From Marthasterias glacialis (Eukaryota > Echinodermata > Asteroidea > Forcipulatida > Asteriidae), in contig OU452231.1 of NCBI GenBank assembly GCA_911728455.2, forward strand, positions 11,342,078 to 11,406,077: 64,000 nt of DNA. The letters are read 5' to 3'. How positions within the stretch are numbered: position 1 is the first letter of the stretch; each line of letters opens with the position of its first letter. Under the pieces are notes generated by a model. The model was not told the origin of the DNA, did no database searches, and saw nothing but the letters and a program-made list of their open reading frames with translations. The position numbers and the translations under genes were made by a program. Positions 40,759 to 55,000 of the stretch are shown one piece after another.

Positions 40759-43700
40759 ATGGGCTTTACAAAAATACCGGTCTTGAGTCTGCGGAATAAA
40801 CAGGGAGGATGCCAGGGACAGCGGAGTGAGGACACCCCGAGGATGTCCAGTGCATACGGCCATTCTGTGTGTACGTCAACACTAGCCAAGGCCGGTATGT
40901 GTGTGCTGGACCGAAGCCAGCAAAAAAAAAAAAAACGCCGAAAAAAGAAGTCGCCAGAGCCACGGCCAATAACTCCAGAAATAAGGGGGCTAAAGAGACA
41001 TTTCTTGTACCTGCAGGTAGCTGCCATAGTGCTGCATCCGAAAATCTGGTTTTCAACGCCAGCCAGGGCCATCTTCCGCCTTGAAAACACCAGGGAGCGG
41101 GGCTGCTCCGAATGCGCTTCAAACGCCTGTCTAATGGAACTTTTGTACACGAAGCTGTAACAGAGTGAAAACAAGACTTAGCAACGGCTCTATCTCCCAA
41201 AGTATTGGCGGGAAACTGACAAGTCTGACACAGTTGGAAAGCCCTGGTCATGGGCTTTCTGAAAATACCGGTCTTGGGGCTGAGGGGTAAACAGGGAGGA
41301 TGCCACGGACAGCGGAGTGAGGACACCCCGAGGATGTCCAGTGCATACGGCCATGCTGTGTGTACGTCAATATTAGCCAAGGCTGGTACGTGTGTGCTGG
41401 ACCGAAGCCAGCAAAAAAAAAACGCCGAAAAAAGAAGTCGCCGGAGCCACGGCCAATAACTCCAGAAATAATGGGGCTAGGGAGAAATTTCTTGTACCTG
41501 CAGGTAGCTGCCATATTCCTGCATCCAAAAATCTGGTTTTCCACGCCCGCCAGGGCCATCTTCCGCCTTGAAAATACCAGGGAGCGGGGCTGCTCCGAAT
41601 GCGCTTCAAACGCCTGTCTAATGGAACTTTTGTACACGAAGCTGTAACAGAGTGAAAACAAGACTTAGAAACGGCTCTATCTCCCAAAGTATTGGCGGGA
41701 AACTGACAAGTCTGACACTGTTGGAAAGCCCTGGTCATGGGCTTTCCGAAAATACCGGTCTTGAGTCTGCAGGGTAAACAGGGAGGATGCCAGGGACAGC
41801 GGAGTGAGGAAACCCCGAGGATGTCCAGTGCATACGGCCATGCTGTGTGTACGTCAACAATAGCCAAGGCCGGTACATGTGTGCTGGACCGAAGCCAGCA
41901 AAAAAAAAAACGCCGAAAAAAGAAGTCGCCAGAGCCACGGCCAATAACTCCAGAAATAATAAGGCTAGTGAGAAATTTCTTGTACCTGTAGGTAGCTGCC
42001 ATATTCCTGCATCCAAAAATCTGGTTTTCCACGCCCGCCAGGGCCATCTTCCGCCTTGAATATACCAGGGAGCGGGGCTGCTCCGAATGCGCTTCAAACG
42101 CCTGTCTAATGGAACTTTTGTACACGAAGCTGTAACAGAGTGAAAACAAGACTTAGCAACGGCTATATCTCCCAAAGTATTGGCGGGAAACTGACAAGTC
42201 TGACACAGTTGGAAAGCCCTGGTCATGGGCTTTCCGAAAATACCGGTCTTGAGTCTGCGGGGTAAACAGGGAGGATGCCAGGGACAGCGGAGTGAGGACA
42301 CCCCGAGGATGTCCAGTGCATACGGCCATGCTGTGTGTACGTCAACAATAGCCAAGGCCGGTACGTGTGTGCTGGACCGAAGCCAGCAAAAAAAAAAACG
42401 CCGAAATAAGAAGTCGCCAGAGCCACGGCCAATAACTCCAGAAATAATAGGGCTAGAGAGACATTTCTTGTACCTGCAGGTAGCTGCCATAGTCCTGCAT
42501 CCAAAAATTTGGTTTTCCACGCCAGCCAGGGCCATCTTCCGCCTTGAAAACACCAGGGAGCGGGGCTGCTCCGAATGCGCTTCAAACGCCTGTCTAATGG
42601 AACTTTTGTACACGAAGCTGTAACAGAGTGAAAACAAGACATAGCAACGGCTCTATCTCCCAAAGTATTGGCGGGAAACTGACAAGTCTGACACAGTTGG
42701 AAAGCCCTGGTCATGGGCTTTCCAAAAATACCGGTCTTGAGTCTGCGGGGTAAACAGGGAGGATGCCAGGGACAGCGGAGTGAGGACACCCCGAGGATGT
42801 CCAGTGCATACGGCCATGCTGTGTGTACGTCAACAATAGCCAAGGCCGGTACTTGTGTGCTGGACCGAAGCCAGCAAAAAAAAAAAACGCCGAAAAAAGA
42901 AGTCGCCAGAGCCACGGCCGATAACTCCAGAAATAAGGGGGCTAAAGAGACATTTCTTGTACATGCAGGTAGCTGCCATAGTCCTGCATCCGAAAATCTG
43001 GTTTTCCACGCCAGCCAGGGCCATCTTCCGCCTTGAAAACACAAGGGAGCGGGGCTGCTCCGAATGCGCTTCAAACGCCTGTCTAATGGAACTTTTGTAC
43101 ACGAAGCTGTAACAGAGTGAAAACAAGACTTAGCAACGGCTCTATCTCCCAAAGTATTGGCGGGAAACTGACAAGTCTGACACTGTTGGAAAGCCCTGCT
43201 CATGGGCTTTCCGAAAATACCGGTCTTGAGTCTGCGGAATAAACAGGGAGGATGCCAGGGACAGCGGAGTGAGGACATCCCGAGGATGTCCAGTGCATAC
43301 GGCCATTCTGTGTGTACGTCAACACTAGCCAAGGCCGGTATGTGTGTGCTGGACCGAAGCCAGCAAAAAAAAAAAAAACGCCGAAAAAAGAAGTCGCCAG
43401 AGCCACGGCCAATAACTCCAGAAATAAGGGGGCTAAAGAGACATTTCTTGTACCTGCAGGTAGCTGCCATAGTGCTGCATCCGAAAATCTGGTTTTCAAC
43501 GCCAGCCAGGGCCATCTTCCGCCTTGAAAACACCAGGGAGCGGGGCTGCTCCGAATGCGCTTCAAACGCCTGTCTAATGGAACTTTTGTACACGAAGCTG
43601 TAACAGAGTGAAAACAAGACTTAGCAACGGCTCTATCTCCCAAAGTATTGGCGGGAAACTGACAAGTCTGACACAGTTGGAAAGCCCTGGTCATGGGCTT

Positions 43701-45642
43701 TCTGAAAATACCGGTCTTGGGGCTGAGGGGTAAACAGGGAGGATGCCACGGACAGCGGAGTGAGGACACCCCGAGGATGTCCAGTGCATACGGCCATGCT
43801 GTGTGTACGTCAATAATAGCCAAGGCTGGTACGTGTGTGCTGGACCGAAGCCAGCAAAAAAAAAAACGCCGAAAAAAGAAGTCGCCGGAGCCACGGCCAA
43901 TAACTCCAGAAATAATGGGGCTAGGGAGAAATTTCTTGTACCTGCAGGTAGCTGCCTTATTCCTGCATCCAAAAATCTGGTTTTCCACGCCCGCCAGGGC
44001 CATCTTCCGCCTTGAAAATACCAGGGAGCGGGGCTGCTCCGAATGCGCTTCAAACGCCTGTCTAATGGAACTTTTGTACACGAAGCTGTAACAGAGTGAA
44101 AACAAGACTTAGAAACGGCTCTATCTCCCAAAGTATTGGCGGGAAACTGACAAGTCTGACACAGTTGGAAAGCCCTGGTCATGGGCTTTCCGAAAATACC
44201 GGTCTTGAGTCTGCGGGGTAAACAGGGAGGATGCCAGGGACAGCGGAGTGAGGACACCCCGAGGATGTCCAGTGCATACGGCCATGCTGTGTGTACGTCA
44301 ACAATAGCCAAGGCCGGTACGTGTGTGCTGGACCGAAGCCAGCAAAAAAAAAACGCCGAAAAAAGAAGTCGCCAGAGCCACGGCCAATAACTCCAGAAAT
44401 AATAGGGCTAGTGAGAAATTTCTTGTACCTGTAGGTAGCTGCCATATTCCTGCATCCAAAAATCTGGTTTTCCACGCCCGCCAGGGCCATCTTCCGCCTT
44501 GAATATACCAGGGAGCGGGGCTGCTCCGAATGCGCTTCAAACGCCTGTCTAATGGAACTTTTGTACACGAAGCTGTAACAGAGTGAAAACAAGACTTAGC
44601 AACGGCTATATCTCCCAAAGTATTGGCGGGAAACTGACAAGTCTGACACAGTTGGAAAGCCCTGGTCATGGGCTTTCCGAAAATACCGGTCTTGAGTCTG
44701 CGGGGTAAACAGGGAGGATGCCAGGGACAGCGGAGTGACGACACCCCGAGGATGTCCAGTGCATACGGCCATGCTGTGTGTACGTCAACAATAGCCAAGG
44801 CCGGTACGTGTGTGCTGGACCGAAGCCAGCAAAAAAAACCCGCCGAAATAAGAAGTCGCCAGAGCCACGGCCAATAACTCCAGAAATAATAGGGCTAGAG
44901 AGAAATTTCTTGTACCTGCAGGTAGCTGCCATAGTCCTGCATCCAAAAATTTGGTTTTCCACGCCAGCCAGGGCCATCTTCCGCCTTGAAAACACCAGGG
45001 AGCGGGGCTGCTCCGAATGCGCTTCAAACGCCTGTCTAATGGAACTTTTGTACACGAAGCTGTAACAGAGTGAAAACAAGACATAGCAACGGCTCTATCT
45101 CCCAAAGTATTGGCGGGAAACTGACAAGTCTGACACAGTTGGAAAGCCCTGGTCATGGGCTTTCCAAAAATACCGGTCTTGAGTCTGCGGGGTAAACAGG
45201 GAGGATGCCAGGGACAGCGGAGTGAGGACACCCCGAGGATGTCCAGTGCATACGGCCATGCTGTGTGTACGTCAACAATAGCCAAGGCCGGTACGTGTGT
45301 GCTGGACCGAAGCCAGCAAAAAAAAAAAACGCCGAAAAAAGAAGTCGCCAGAGCCACGGCCGATAACTCCAGAAATAAGGGGGCTAAAGAGACATTTCTT
45401 GTACCTGCAGGTAGCTGCCATAGTCCTGCATCCGAAAATCTGGTTTTCCACGCCAGCCAGGGCCATCTTCCGCCTTGAAAACACAAGGGAGCGGGGCTGC
45501 TCCGAATGCGCTTCAAACGCCTGTCTAATGGAACTTTTGTACACGAAGCTGTAACAGAGTGAAAACAAGACTTAGCAACGGCTCTATCTCCCAAAGTATT
45601 GGCGGGAAACTGACAAGTCTGACACTGTTGGAAAGCCCTGCT
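40759..45642. repeat. five-unit higher-order duplication, offset ~2,443 bp
   Basis: Units starting 40759, 41250, 41737, 42225 and 42713 match those at 43202, 43693, 44181, 44668 and 45155. Rare variants recur at the same offset: GCGGAATAAACAGGG (40791/43234), AAATAAGGGGGCTAAAGAG (40980/43423 and 42932/45374), and TTTCTGAAAATACC (41257/43700). Confidence 0.8.
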
Positions 45643-48078
45643 CATGGGCTTTCCGAAAATACCGGTCTCGGGGCTGCGGGGTAAACAGGGAGGATGCCAG
45701 GGACAGCGGAGTGAGGACATCCCGAGGATGTCCAGTGCATACGGCCATGCTGTGTGTACGTCAACAATAGCCAAGGCCGGTACGTGTGTGCTGGACTGAA
45801 GCCAGCAAAAAAAAACGCCCAAAAAAGAAGTCGCCAGAGCCACGGCCAATAACTCCAGAAATAATAGGGCTAGAGAGAAATTTCTTGTACCTGCAGGTAG
45901 CTGCCAAAGTCCTGCATCCAAAAATCTGGTTTTCCACGCCCGCCAGGGCCATCTTCCGCCTTGAAAATACCAGGGAGCGGGGCTGCTCCGAATGCGCTTC
46001 ACACGCCTGTCTAATGGAACTTTTGTACACGAAGCTGTAACAGAGTGAAAACAAGACTTAGCAACGGCTCTATCTACCAAAGTATTGGCTGGAAACTGAC
46101 AAGTCTGACACTGTTGGAAGGCCCTGGTCATGGGCTTTCCGAAAATACCGGTCTCGGGGCTGCGGGGTAAACAGGGAGGATGCCAGGGACAGCGGAGTGA
46201 GGAAACCCCGAGGATGTCCAGTGAATACGGCCATGCTGTGTGTACGTCAACAATAGCCAAGGCCGGTACTTGTGTACTGGACCGAAGCCAGCAAAAAAAA
46301 CCAGCCGAAATAAGATGTCGCCAGAGCCACGGCCAATAACTCCAGAAATAATGGGGCTAGAGAGACATTTCTTGTACCTGCAGGTAGCTGCCATAGTCCT
46401 GCATCCAAAAATCTGGTTTTCCACGCCCGCCAGGGCCATCTTCCGCCTTGAAAACACCAGGGAGCGGGGCTGCTCCGAATGCGCTTCAAACGCCTGTCTA
46501 ATGGAACTTTTGTACACGAAGCTGTAACAGAGTGAAAACAAGACTTAGCAACGGCTCTATCTCCCACAGTTTTGGCGGGAAACTGACAAGTCTGACACAG
46601 TTGGAAAGCCCTGGTCATGGGCTTTCCAAAAATACCGGTCTTGAGTCTGCGGGGTAAACAGGGAGGATGCCAGGGACAGCGGAGTGAGGACACCCCGAGG
46701 ATGTCCAGTGCATACGGCCATGCTGTGTGTACGTCAACAATAGCCAAGGCCGGTACGTGTGTGCTGGACCGAAGCCAGCAAAAAAAAAAACGCCGAAAAA
46801 AGAAGTCGCCAGAGCCACGGCCAATAACTCCAGAAATAATAGGGCTAGAGAGACATTTCTTGTACCTGCAGGTAGCTGCCATAGTCCTACATCCGAAAAT
46901 CTGGTTTTCAACGCCAGCCAGGGCCATCTTCCGCCTTGAAAACACCAGGGAGCGGGGCTGCTCCGAATGCGCTTCAAACGCCTGTCTAATGGAACTTTTG
47001 TACACGAAGCTGTAACAGAGTGAAAACAAGACTTAGCAACGGCTCTATCTCCCAAAGTATTGGCGGGAAACTGACAAGTCTGACACTGTTGGAAAGCCCT
47101 GGTCATGGGCTTTCCGAAAATACCGGTCTTGAGTCTGCAGGGTAAACAGGGAGGATGCCAGGGACAGCGGAGTGAGGACACCCCGAGGATGTCCGGTGCA
47201 TACGGCCATGCTGTGTGTACGTCAACAATAGCCAAGGCCGGTACGTGTGTGCTGGACCGAAGCCAGCAAAAAAAAAACGCCGAAAAAAGAAGTCGCCAGA
47301 GCCACGGCCAATAACTCCAGAAATAATAGGGCTAGAGAGACATTTCTTGTACCTGCAGGTAGCTGCCATAGTGCTGCATCCGAAAATCTGGTTTTCCACG
47401 CCCGCCAGGGCCATCTTCCGCCTTGAAAACACCAGGGAGCGGGGCTGCTCCGAATGCGCTTCAAACGCCTGTCTAATGGAACTTTTGTACACGAAGCTGT
47501 AACAGAGTGAAAACAAGACTTAGCAACGGCTCTATCTCCCAAAGTATTGGCGGGAAACTGACAAGTCTGACACAGTTGGAAAGCCCTGGTCATGGGCTTT
47601 CCAAAAATACCGGTCTTGAGTCTGCGGGGTAAACAGGGAGGATGCCAGGGACAGCGGAGTGAGGACACCCCGAGGATGTCCGGTGCATACGGCCATGCTG
47701 TGTGTACGTCAACAATAGCCAAGGCCGGTACGTGTGTGCTGGACCGAAGCCAGCAAAAAAAAAACGCCGAAAAAAGAAGTCGCCAGAGCCACGGCCAATA
47801 ACTCCAGAAATAATGGGGCTAGAGAGACATTTCTTGTACCTGCAGGTAGCTGCCATATTCCTGCATCCAAAAATCTGGTTTTCCACGCCCGCCAGGGCCA
47901 TCTTCCGCCTTGAAAATACCAGGGAGCGGGGCTGCTCCGAATGCGCTTCAAACGCCTGTCTAATGGAACTTTTGTACACGAAGCTGTCACAGAGTGAAAA
48001 CAAGACTTAGCAACGGCTCTATCTCCCAAAGTATTGGCGGGAAACTGACAAGTCTGACACAGTTGGAAAGCCCTGGTC

Positions 48079-51000
48079 ATGGGCTTTCCGAAAATACCGG
48101 TCTTGAGTCTGCGGGGTAAACAGGGAGGATGCCAGGGACAGCGGAGTGAGGACACCCCGAGGATGTCCGGTGCATACGGCCATGCTGTGTGTACGTCAAC
48201 AATAGCCAAGGCCGGTACGTGTGTGCTGGACCGAAGCCAGCAAAAAAAAACGCCGAAAAAAGAAGTCGCCAGAGCCACGGCCAATAACTCCAAAAATAAT
48301 AGGTCTAGAGAGACATTTCTTGTACCTGCAGGTAGCTGCCAAAGTCCTGCATCCGAAAATCTGGTTTTCCACGCCAGCCAGGGCCATCTTCCGCCTTGAA
48401 AACACAAGGGAGCGGGGCTGCTCCGAATGCGCTTCAAACGCCTGTCTAATGGAACATTTTTTCTACACGAAGCTGTAACAGAGTGAAAACAAGACTTAGC
48501 AACGGCTCTATCTCCCAAAGTATTGGCGGGAAACTGACAAGTCTGACACTGTTGGAAAGCCCTGCTCATGGGCTTTCCGAAAATACCTGTCTTGGGGCTG
48601 CGGGGTAAACAGGGAGGATGCCAGGGACAGCGGAGTGAGGACATCCCGAGGATGTCCAGTGCATACGGCCATGCTGTGTGTACGTCAACAATAGCCAAGG
48701 CCGGTACGTGTGTGCTGGACTGAAGCCAGCAAAAAAAAAAACGCCCCAAAAAGAAGTCGTCAGAGCCAAGGCGAATAACTCCAGAAATAATGGGGCTAGA
48801 GAGACATTTCTTGTACCTGCAGGTAGCTGCCACAGTCCTGCATCCGAAAATCTGGTTTTCAACGACAGCCAGGGCCATCTTCCGCCTTGAAAACACCAGG
48901 GAGCGGGGCTGCTCCGAATGCGCTTCAAACGCCTGTCTAATGGAACTTTTGTACACGAAGCTGTAACAGAGTGAAAACAAGACTTAGCAACGGGTCTATC
49001 TCCCAAAGTATTGGCGGGAAACTGACAAGTCTGACACTGTTGGAAAGCCCTGGTCATGGGCTTTCCGAAAATATCGGTCTTGGGGCTGCGGGGTAAACAG
49101 GGAGGATGCCAGGGACAGCGGAGTGAGGACACCCCGAGGATGTCCAGTGCATACGGCCATGCTGTGTGTACGTCAACAATAGCCAAGGCCGGTACGTGTG
49201 TGCTGGACTGAAGCCAGCAAAAAAAAACAAAACGCCGAAAACAGAAGTCGCCAGAGCCACGGCCAATAACTCCAGAAATAATAGGGCTAGAGAGAATTTT
49301 TTTGTACCTGCAGGTAGCTGCCATAGTCCTGCATCCACAAATCTGGTTTTCCACGCCAGCCAGGGCCATCTTCCGCCTTGAAAACACCAGGGAGCGGGGC
49401 TACTCTGAATGCGCTTCAAACGCCTGTCTAATGGAACTTTTGTACACGAACCTGTAACAGAGTGAAAACAAGACTTAGCAACGGCTCTATCTCCCAAAGT
49501 ATTGGCGGGAAACTGACAAGTCTGACACTGTTGGAAAGCCCTGGTCATGGGCTTTCCGAAAATACCGGTCTCGGGGCTGCGGGGTAAACAGGGAGAATGC
49601 CACGGACAGCGGAGTGAGGACACCCCGAGGATGTCCAGTGCATATGGCCATGCTGTGTGTACGTCAACAATAGCCAAGGCCGGTACGTGTGTGCTGGACC
49701 GAAGCCAGCAAAAAAAAACAAAAAAACGCCGAAAACAGAAGTTGCCAGAGCCACGGCCAATAACTCCAGAAATAATAGGGCTAGAGAGACATTTCTTGTA
49801 CCTGCAGGTAGCTGCCATATTCCTGCATCCAAAAATCTGGTTTTCCACGCCAGCCAGGGTTATCTTCCGCCTTGAAAATACCAGGGAGCGGGGCTGCTCC
49901 GAATGCGCTTCAAACGCCTGTCTAATGGAACTTTTGTACACGAAGCTGTAACAGAGTGAAAACAAGACATAGCAACGGCTCTATCTCCCAAAGTATTGGC
50001 GGGAAACTGACAAGTCTGACACAGTTGGAAAGCCCTGCTCATGGGCTTTCCGAAAATACCGGTCTTGAGTCTGCGGGGAAAACAGGGAGGATGCCAGGGA
50101 CAGCGGAGTGAGGACACCCCGAGGATGTCCAGTGCATACGGCCATGCTGTGTGTACGTCAACAATAGCCAAGGCCGGTACGTGTGTGCTGGACCGAAGCC
50201 AGCAAAAAAAAACGCCGAAAAAAGAAGTCGCCAGAGCCACGGCCAATAACTCCAAAAATAATAGGTCTAGAGAGACATTTCTTGTACCTGCAGGTAGCTG
50301 CCAAAGTCCTGCATCCGAAAATCTGGTTTTCCACGCCAGCCAGGGCCATCTTCCGCCTTGAAAACACAAGGGAGCGGGGCTGCTCCGAATGCGCTTCAAA
50401 CGCCTGTCTAATGGAACATTTTTTCTACACGAAGCTGTAACAGAGTGAAAACAAGACTTAGCAACGGCTCTATCTCCCAAAGTATTGGCGGGAAACTGAC
50501 AAGTCTGACACTGTTGGAAAGCCCTGCTCATGGGCTTTCCGAAAATACCTGTCTTGGGGCTGCGGGGTAAACAGGGAGGATGCCAGGGACAGCGGAGTGA
50601 GGACATCCCGAGGATGTCCAGTGCATACGGCCATGCTGTGTGTACGTCAACAATAGCCAAGGCCGGTACGTGTGTGCTGGACTGAAGCCAGCAAAAAAAA
50701 AAACGCCCAAAAAAGAAGTCGTCAGAGCCACGGCGAATAACTCCAGGAATAATGGGGCTAGAGAGACATTTCTTGTACCTGCAGGTAGCTGCCACAGTCC
50801 TGCATCCGAAAATCTGGTTTTCAACGACAGCCAGGGCCATCTTCCGCCTTGAAAACACCAGGGAGCGGGGCTGCTCCGAATGCGCTTCAAACGCCTGTCT
50901 AATGGAACTTTTGTACACGAAGCTGTAACAGAGTGAAAACAAGACTTAGCAACGGGTCTATCTCCCAAAGTATTGGCGGGAAACTGACAAGTCTGACACT

Positions 51001-52004
51001 GTTGGAAAGCCCTGGTCATGGGCTTTCCGAAAATATCGGTCTTGGGGCTGCGGGGTAAACAGGGAGGATGCCAGGGACAGCGGAGTGAGGACACCCCGAG
51101 GATGTCCAGTGCATACGGCCATGCTGTGTGTACGTCAACAATAGCCAAGGCCGGTACGTGTGTGCTGGACTGAAGCCAGCAAAAAAAAAAAAAAACGCCG
51201 AAAACAGAAGTCGCCAGAGCCACGGCCAATAACTCCAGAAATAATAGGGCTAGAGAGAAATTTCTTGTACCTGCAGGTAGCTGCCATAGTCCTGCATCCA
51301 CAAATCTGGTTTTCCACGCCAGCCAGGGCCATCTTCCGCCTTGAAAACACCAGGGAGCGGGGCTACTCCGAATGCGCTTCAAACGCCTGTCTAATGGAAC
51401 TTTTGTACACGAACCTGTAACAGAGTGAAAACAAGACTTAGCAACGGCTCTATCTCCCAAAGTATTGGCGGGAAACTGACAAGTCTGACACTGTTGGAAA
51501 GCCCTGGTCATGGGCTTTCCGAAAATACCGGTCTCGGGGCTGCGGGGTAAACAGGGAGAATGCCACGGACAGCGGAGTGAGGACACCCCGAGGATGTCCA
51601 GTGCATATGGCCATGCTGTGTGTACGTCAACAATAGCCAAGGCCGGTACGTGTGTGCTGGACCGAAGCCAGCAAAAAAAAAACAAAAAAACGCCGAAAAC
51701 AGAAGTTGCCAGAGCCACGGCCAATAACTCCAGAAATAATAGGGCTAGAGAGAAATTTCTTGTACCTGCAGGTAGCTGCCATATTCCTGCATCCAAAAAT
51801 CTGGTTTTCCACGCCAGCCAGGGTTATCTTCCGCCTTGAAAATACCAGGGAGCGGGGCTGCTCCGAATGCGCTTCAAACGCCTGTCTAATGGAACTTTTG
51901 TACACGAAGCTGTAACAGAGTGAAAACAAGACATAGCAACGGCTCTATCTCCCAAAGTATTGGCGGGAAACTGACAAGTCTGACACAGTTGGAAAGCCCT
52001 GCTC
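48079..52004. repeat. four-unit higher-order duplication, offset ~1,962 bp
   Basis: The block from 48079 recurs from 50041. Shared rare variants: GGAACATTTTTTCTACACG (48450/50412), ACGAACCTGTAACAG (49447/51410), GAAGTCGTCAGAGCCA (48752/50714) and GGGTTATCTTCCGCC (about 49857/51820). Confidence 0.8.
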
Positions 52005-55000
52005 ATGGGCTTTCCGAAAATACCGGTCTTGAGTCTGCGGGGAAAACAGGGAGGATGCCAGGGACAGCGGAGTGAGGACACCCCGAGGATGTCCAGTGCA
52101 TACGGCCATGCTGTGTGTACGTCAACAATAGCCAAGGCCGGTACGTGTGTGCTGGACCGAAGCCAGCAAAAAAAAAACGCCGAAAACAGAAGTCGCCAGA
52201 ACCACGGCCAATAACTCCAGGAATAATAGGGCTAGAGAGAAATTTCTTTTACCTGCAGGTAGCTGCCATATTCCTGCATCCACAAATCTGGTTTTCCACG
52301 CCCGCCAGGGCCATCTTCCGCCTTGAAAATACCAGGGAGCGGGGCTGCTCCGAGTGCGCTTCAAACGCCTGTCTAATGGAACTTTTGTACACGAAGCTGT
52401 AACAGAGTGAAAACAAGACATAGCAACGGCTCTATCTCCCAAAGTATTGGCGGGAACTGACAAGTCTGACACAGTTGGAAAGCCCTGCTCATGGGCTTTC
52501 CGAAAATACCGGTCTTGAGTCTGCGGGGTAAACAGGGAGGATGCCAGGGACAGCGGAGTGAGGACACCCCGAGGATGTCCAGTGCATACGGCCATGCTGT
52601 GTGTACGTCAACAATAGCCAAGGCCGGTACGTGTGTGCTGGACCGAAGCCAGCAAAAAAACCAGACGAAATAAGAAGTCGCCAGAGCCATGGCCAATAGC
52701 TCCAGAAATAATGGGGCTAGAGAGAAAATTCTTGTACCTGCAGGTAGCTGCCATAGTCCTGCATCCAAAAATCTGGTTTTCCACGCCAGCCAGGGCCATC
52801 TTCCGCCTGGAAAACACCAGGGAGCGGGGCTGCTCCGAATGCGCTTCAAACGCCTGTCTAATGGAACTTTTGTACACGAAGCTGTAACAGAGTGAAAACA
52901 AGACTTAGCAACGGCTCTATCTCCCAAAGTATTGGCGGGAAACTGACAAGTCTGACACTGTTGGAAAGCCCTGGTCGTGGGCTTTCCGAAAATACCGGTC
53001 TTGGGGCTGCGGGGTAAACAGGGAGGATGCCAGGGACAGCGGAGTGAGGACACCCCGAGGATGTCCAGTGCATTCGGCCATGCTGTGTGTACGTCAACAA
53101 TAGCCAAGGCCGGTACGTGTGTGCTGGACCGAAGCCAGCAAAAAAAAAAACGCCAAAAAAAGAAGTCGCCAAAGCCACGGCCAATAACTCCAGAAATAAT
53201 AGGGCTAGAGAGAAATTTCTTGTACCTGCAGGTAGCTGCCATAATCCTGCATCCACAAATCTGGTTTTCCACGCCAGCCAGGGCCATCTTCCACCTTGAA
53301 AATACCAGGGAGTGGGGCTGCTCCGAATGCGCTTCAAACGCCTGTCTAATGGAACTTTTGTACACGAAGCTGTAACAGAGTGAAAACAAGACTTAGCAAC
53401 GGCTCTATCTACCAAAGTATTGGCGGGAAACTGACAAGTCTGACACTGTTGGAAAGCCCTGCTCATGGGCTTTCCGAAAATACCGGTCTCGGGGCTGCGG
53501 GGTAAACAGGGAGGATGTCAGGGACAGCGGAGTGAGGACACCCCGAGGATGTCCTGTGCATTCGGCCATGCTGTGTGTACGTCAACAATAGCCAAGGCCG
53601 GTACGTGTGTGCTGGACCGAAGCCAGCAAAAAAAACCAGACGAAATAAGAAGTCGCCAGAGCCACGGCCAATAACTCCAGAAATAATGGGGCTAGAGAGA
53701 AATTTCTTGTACCTGCAGGTAGCTGCCATAGTCCTGCATCCAAAAATCTGGTTTTCCACGCCAGCCAGGGCCATCTTCCGCCTTGAAAACACCAGGGAGC
53801 AGGGCTGCTCCGAATGCGCTTCAAACGCCTGTCTAATGGAACTTTTGTACACGAAGCTGTAACAGAGTGAAAACAAGACTTAGCAACGGCTCTATCTCCC
53901 AAAGTATTGGCGGGAAACTGACAAGTCTGACACAGTTGGAAAGCCCTGGTCATGGGCTTTCCGAAAATACCGGTCTCGGGGCTGCGGGGTAAACAGGGAA
54001 GATGCCAGGGACAGCGGAGTGAGGACACCCCGAGGATGTCCAGTGCATACGGCCATGCTTTATGTACGTCAACAATAGCCAAGGCCGGTACTTGTGTGCT
54101 GGACCGAAGCCAGCAAAAAAAAAACCGCCGAAATAAGAAGTCGCCAGAGCCACGGCCAATAACTCCAGAAATAATGGGGCTAGAGAGAAATTTCTTGTAC
54201 CTGCAGGTAGCTGCCATAGTCCTGCATCCAAAAATCTGGTTTTCCACGCCAGCCAGGGCCATCTTCCGCCTTGAAAACACCAGGAAGCAGGGCTGCTCCG
54301 AATGCGCTTGAAACGCCTGTCTAATGGAACTTTTGTACACGAAGCTGTAACAGAGTGAAAACAAGACTTAGCAACGGCTCTATCTCCCAAAGTATCGGCG
54401 GGAAACTGACAAGTCTGACACTTTTGGAAAGCCCTGGTCATGGGCTTTCCGAAAATACCGGTCTCGGGGCTGCGGGGTAAACAGGGAGGATGCCAGGGAC
54501 AGCGGAGTGAGGACACCCCGAGGATGTCCAGTGCATACGGCCATGCTTTATGTACGTCAACAATAGCCAAGGCCGGTACTTTTGTGCTGGACCGAAGCCA
54601 GCAAAAAAAAACCGCCGAAATAAGAAGTCGCCAGAGCCACGGCCAATAACTCCAGAAATAATGGGGCTAGAGAGAAATTTCTTGTACCTGCAGGTAGCTG
54701 CCATATTCCTGCATCCAAAAAACTGGTTTTCCACGCCCGCCAGGGCCATCTTCCGCCTTGAAAATACCAGGGAGCGGGGCTGCTCCGAATGCGCTTCAAA
54801 CGCCTGTCTAATGGAACTTTTGTACACGAAGCTGTAACAGAGTGAACACAAGACTTAGCAACGGCTCTATCTCCCAAAGTATCGGCGGGAAACTGACAAG
54901 TCTGACACAGTTGGAAAGCCCTGCTCATGGGCTTTCCGAAAATACCGGTCTTGAGTCTGCGGGGTAAACAGGGAGGATGCCAGGGACAGCGGAGTGAGGA

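Noticed and set aside
44785..46260. 491-codon minus-strand frame and other 200-460-codon frames in the array
   Set aside because: Same cause. Equivalent plus-strand frames of 69-134 codons are also open, so openness is a property of the unit, not evidence of coding.
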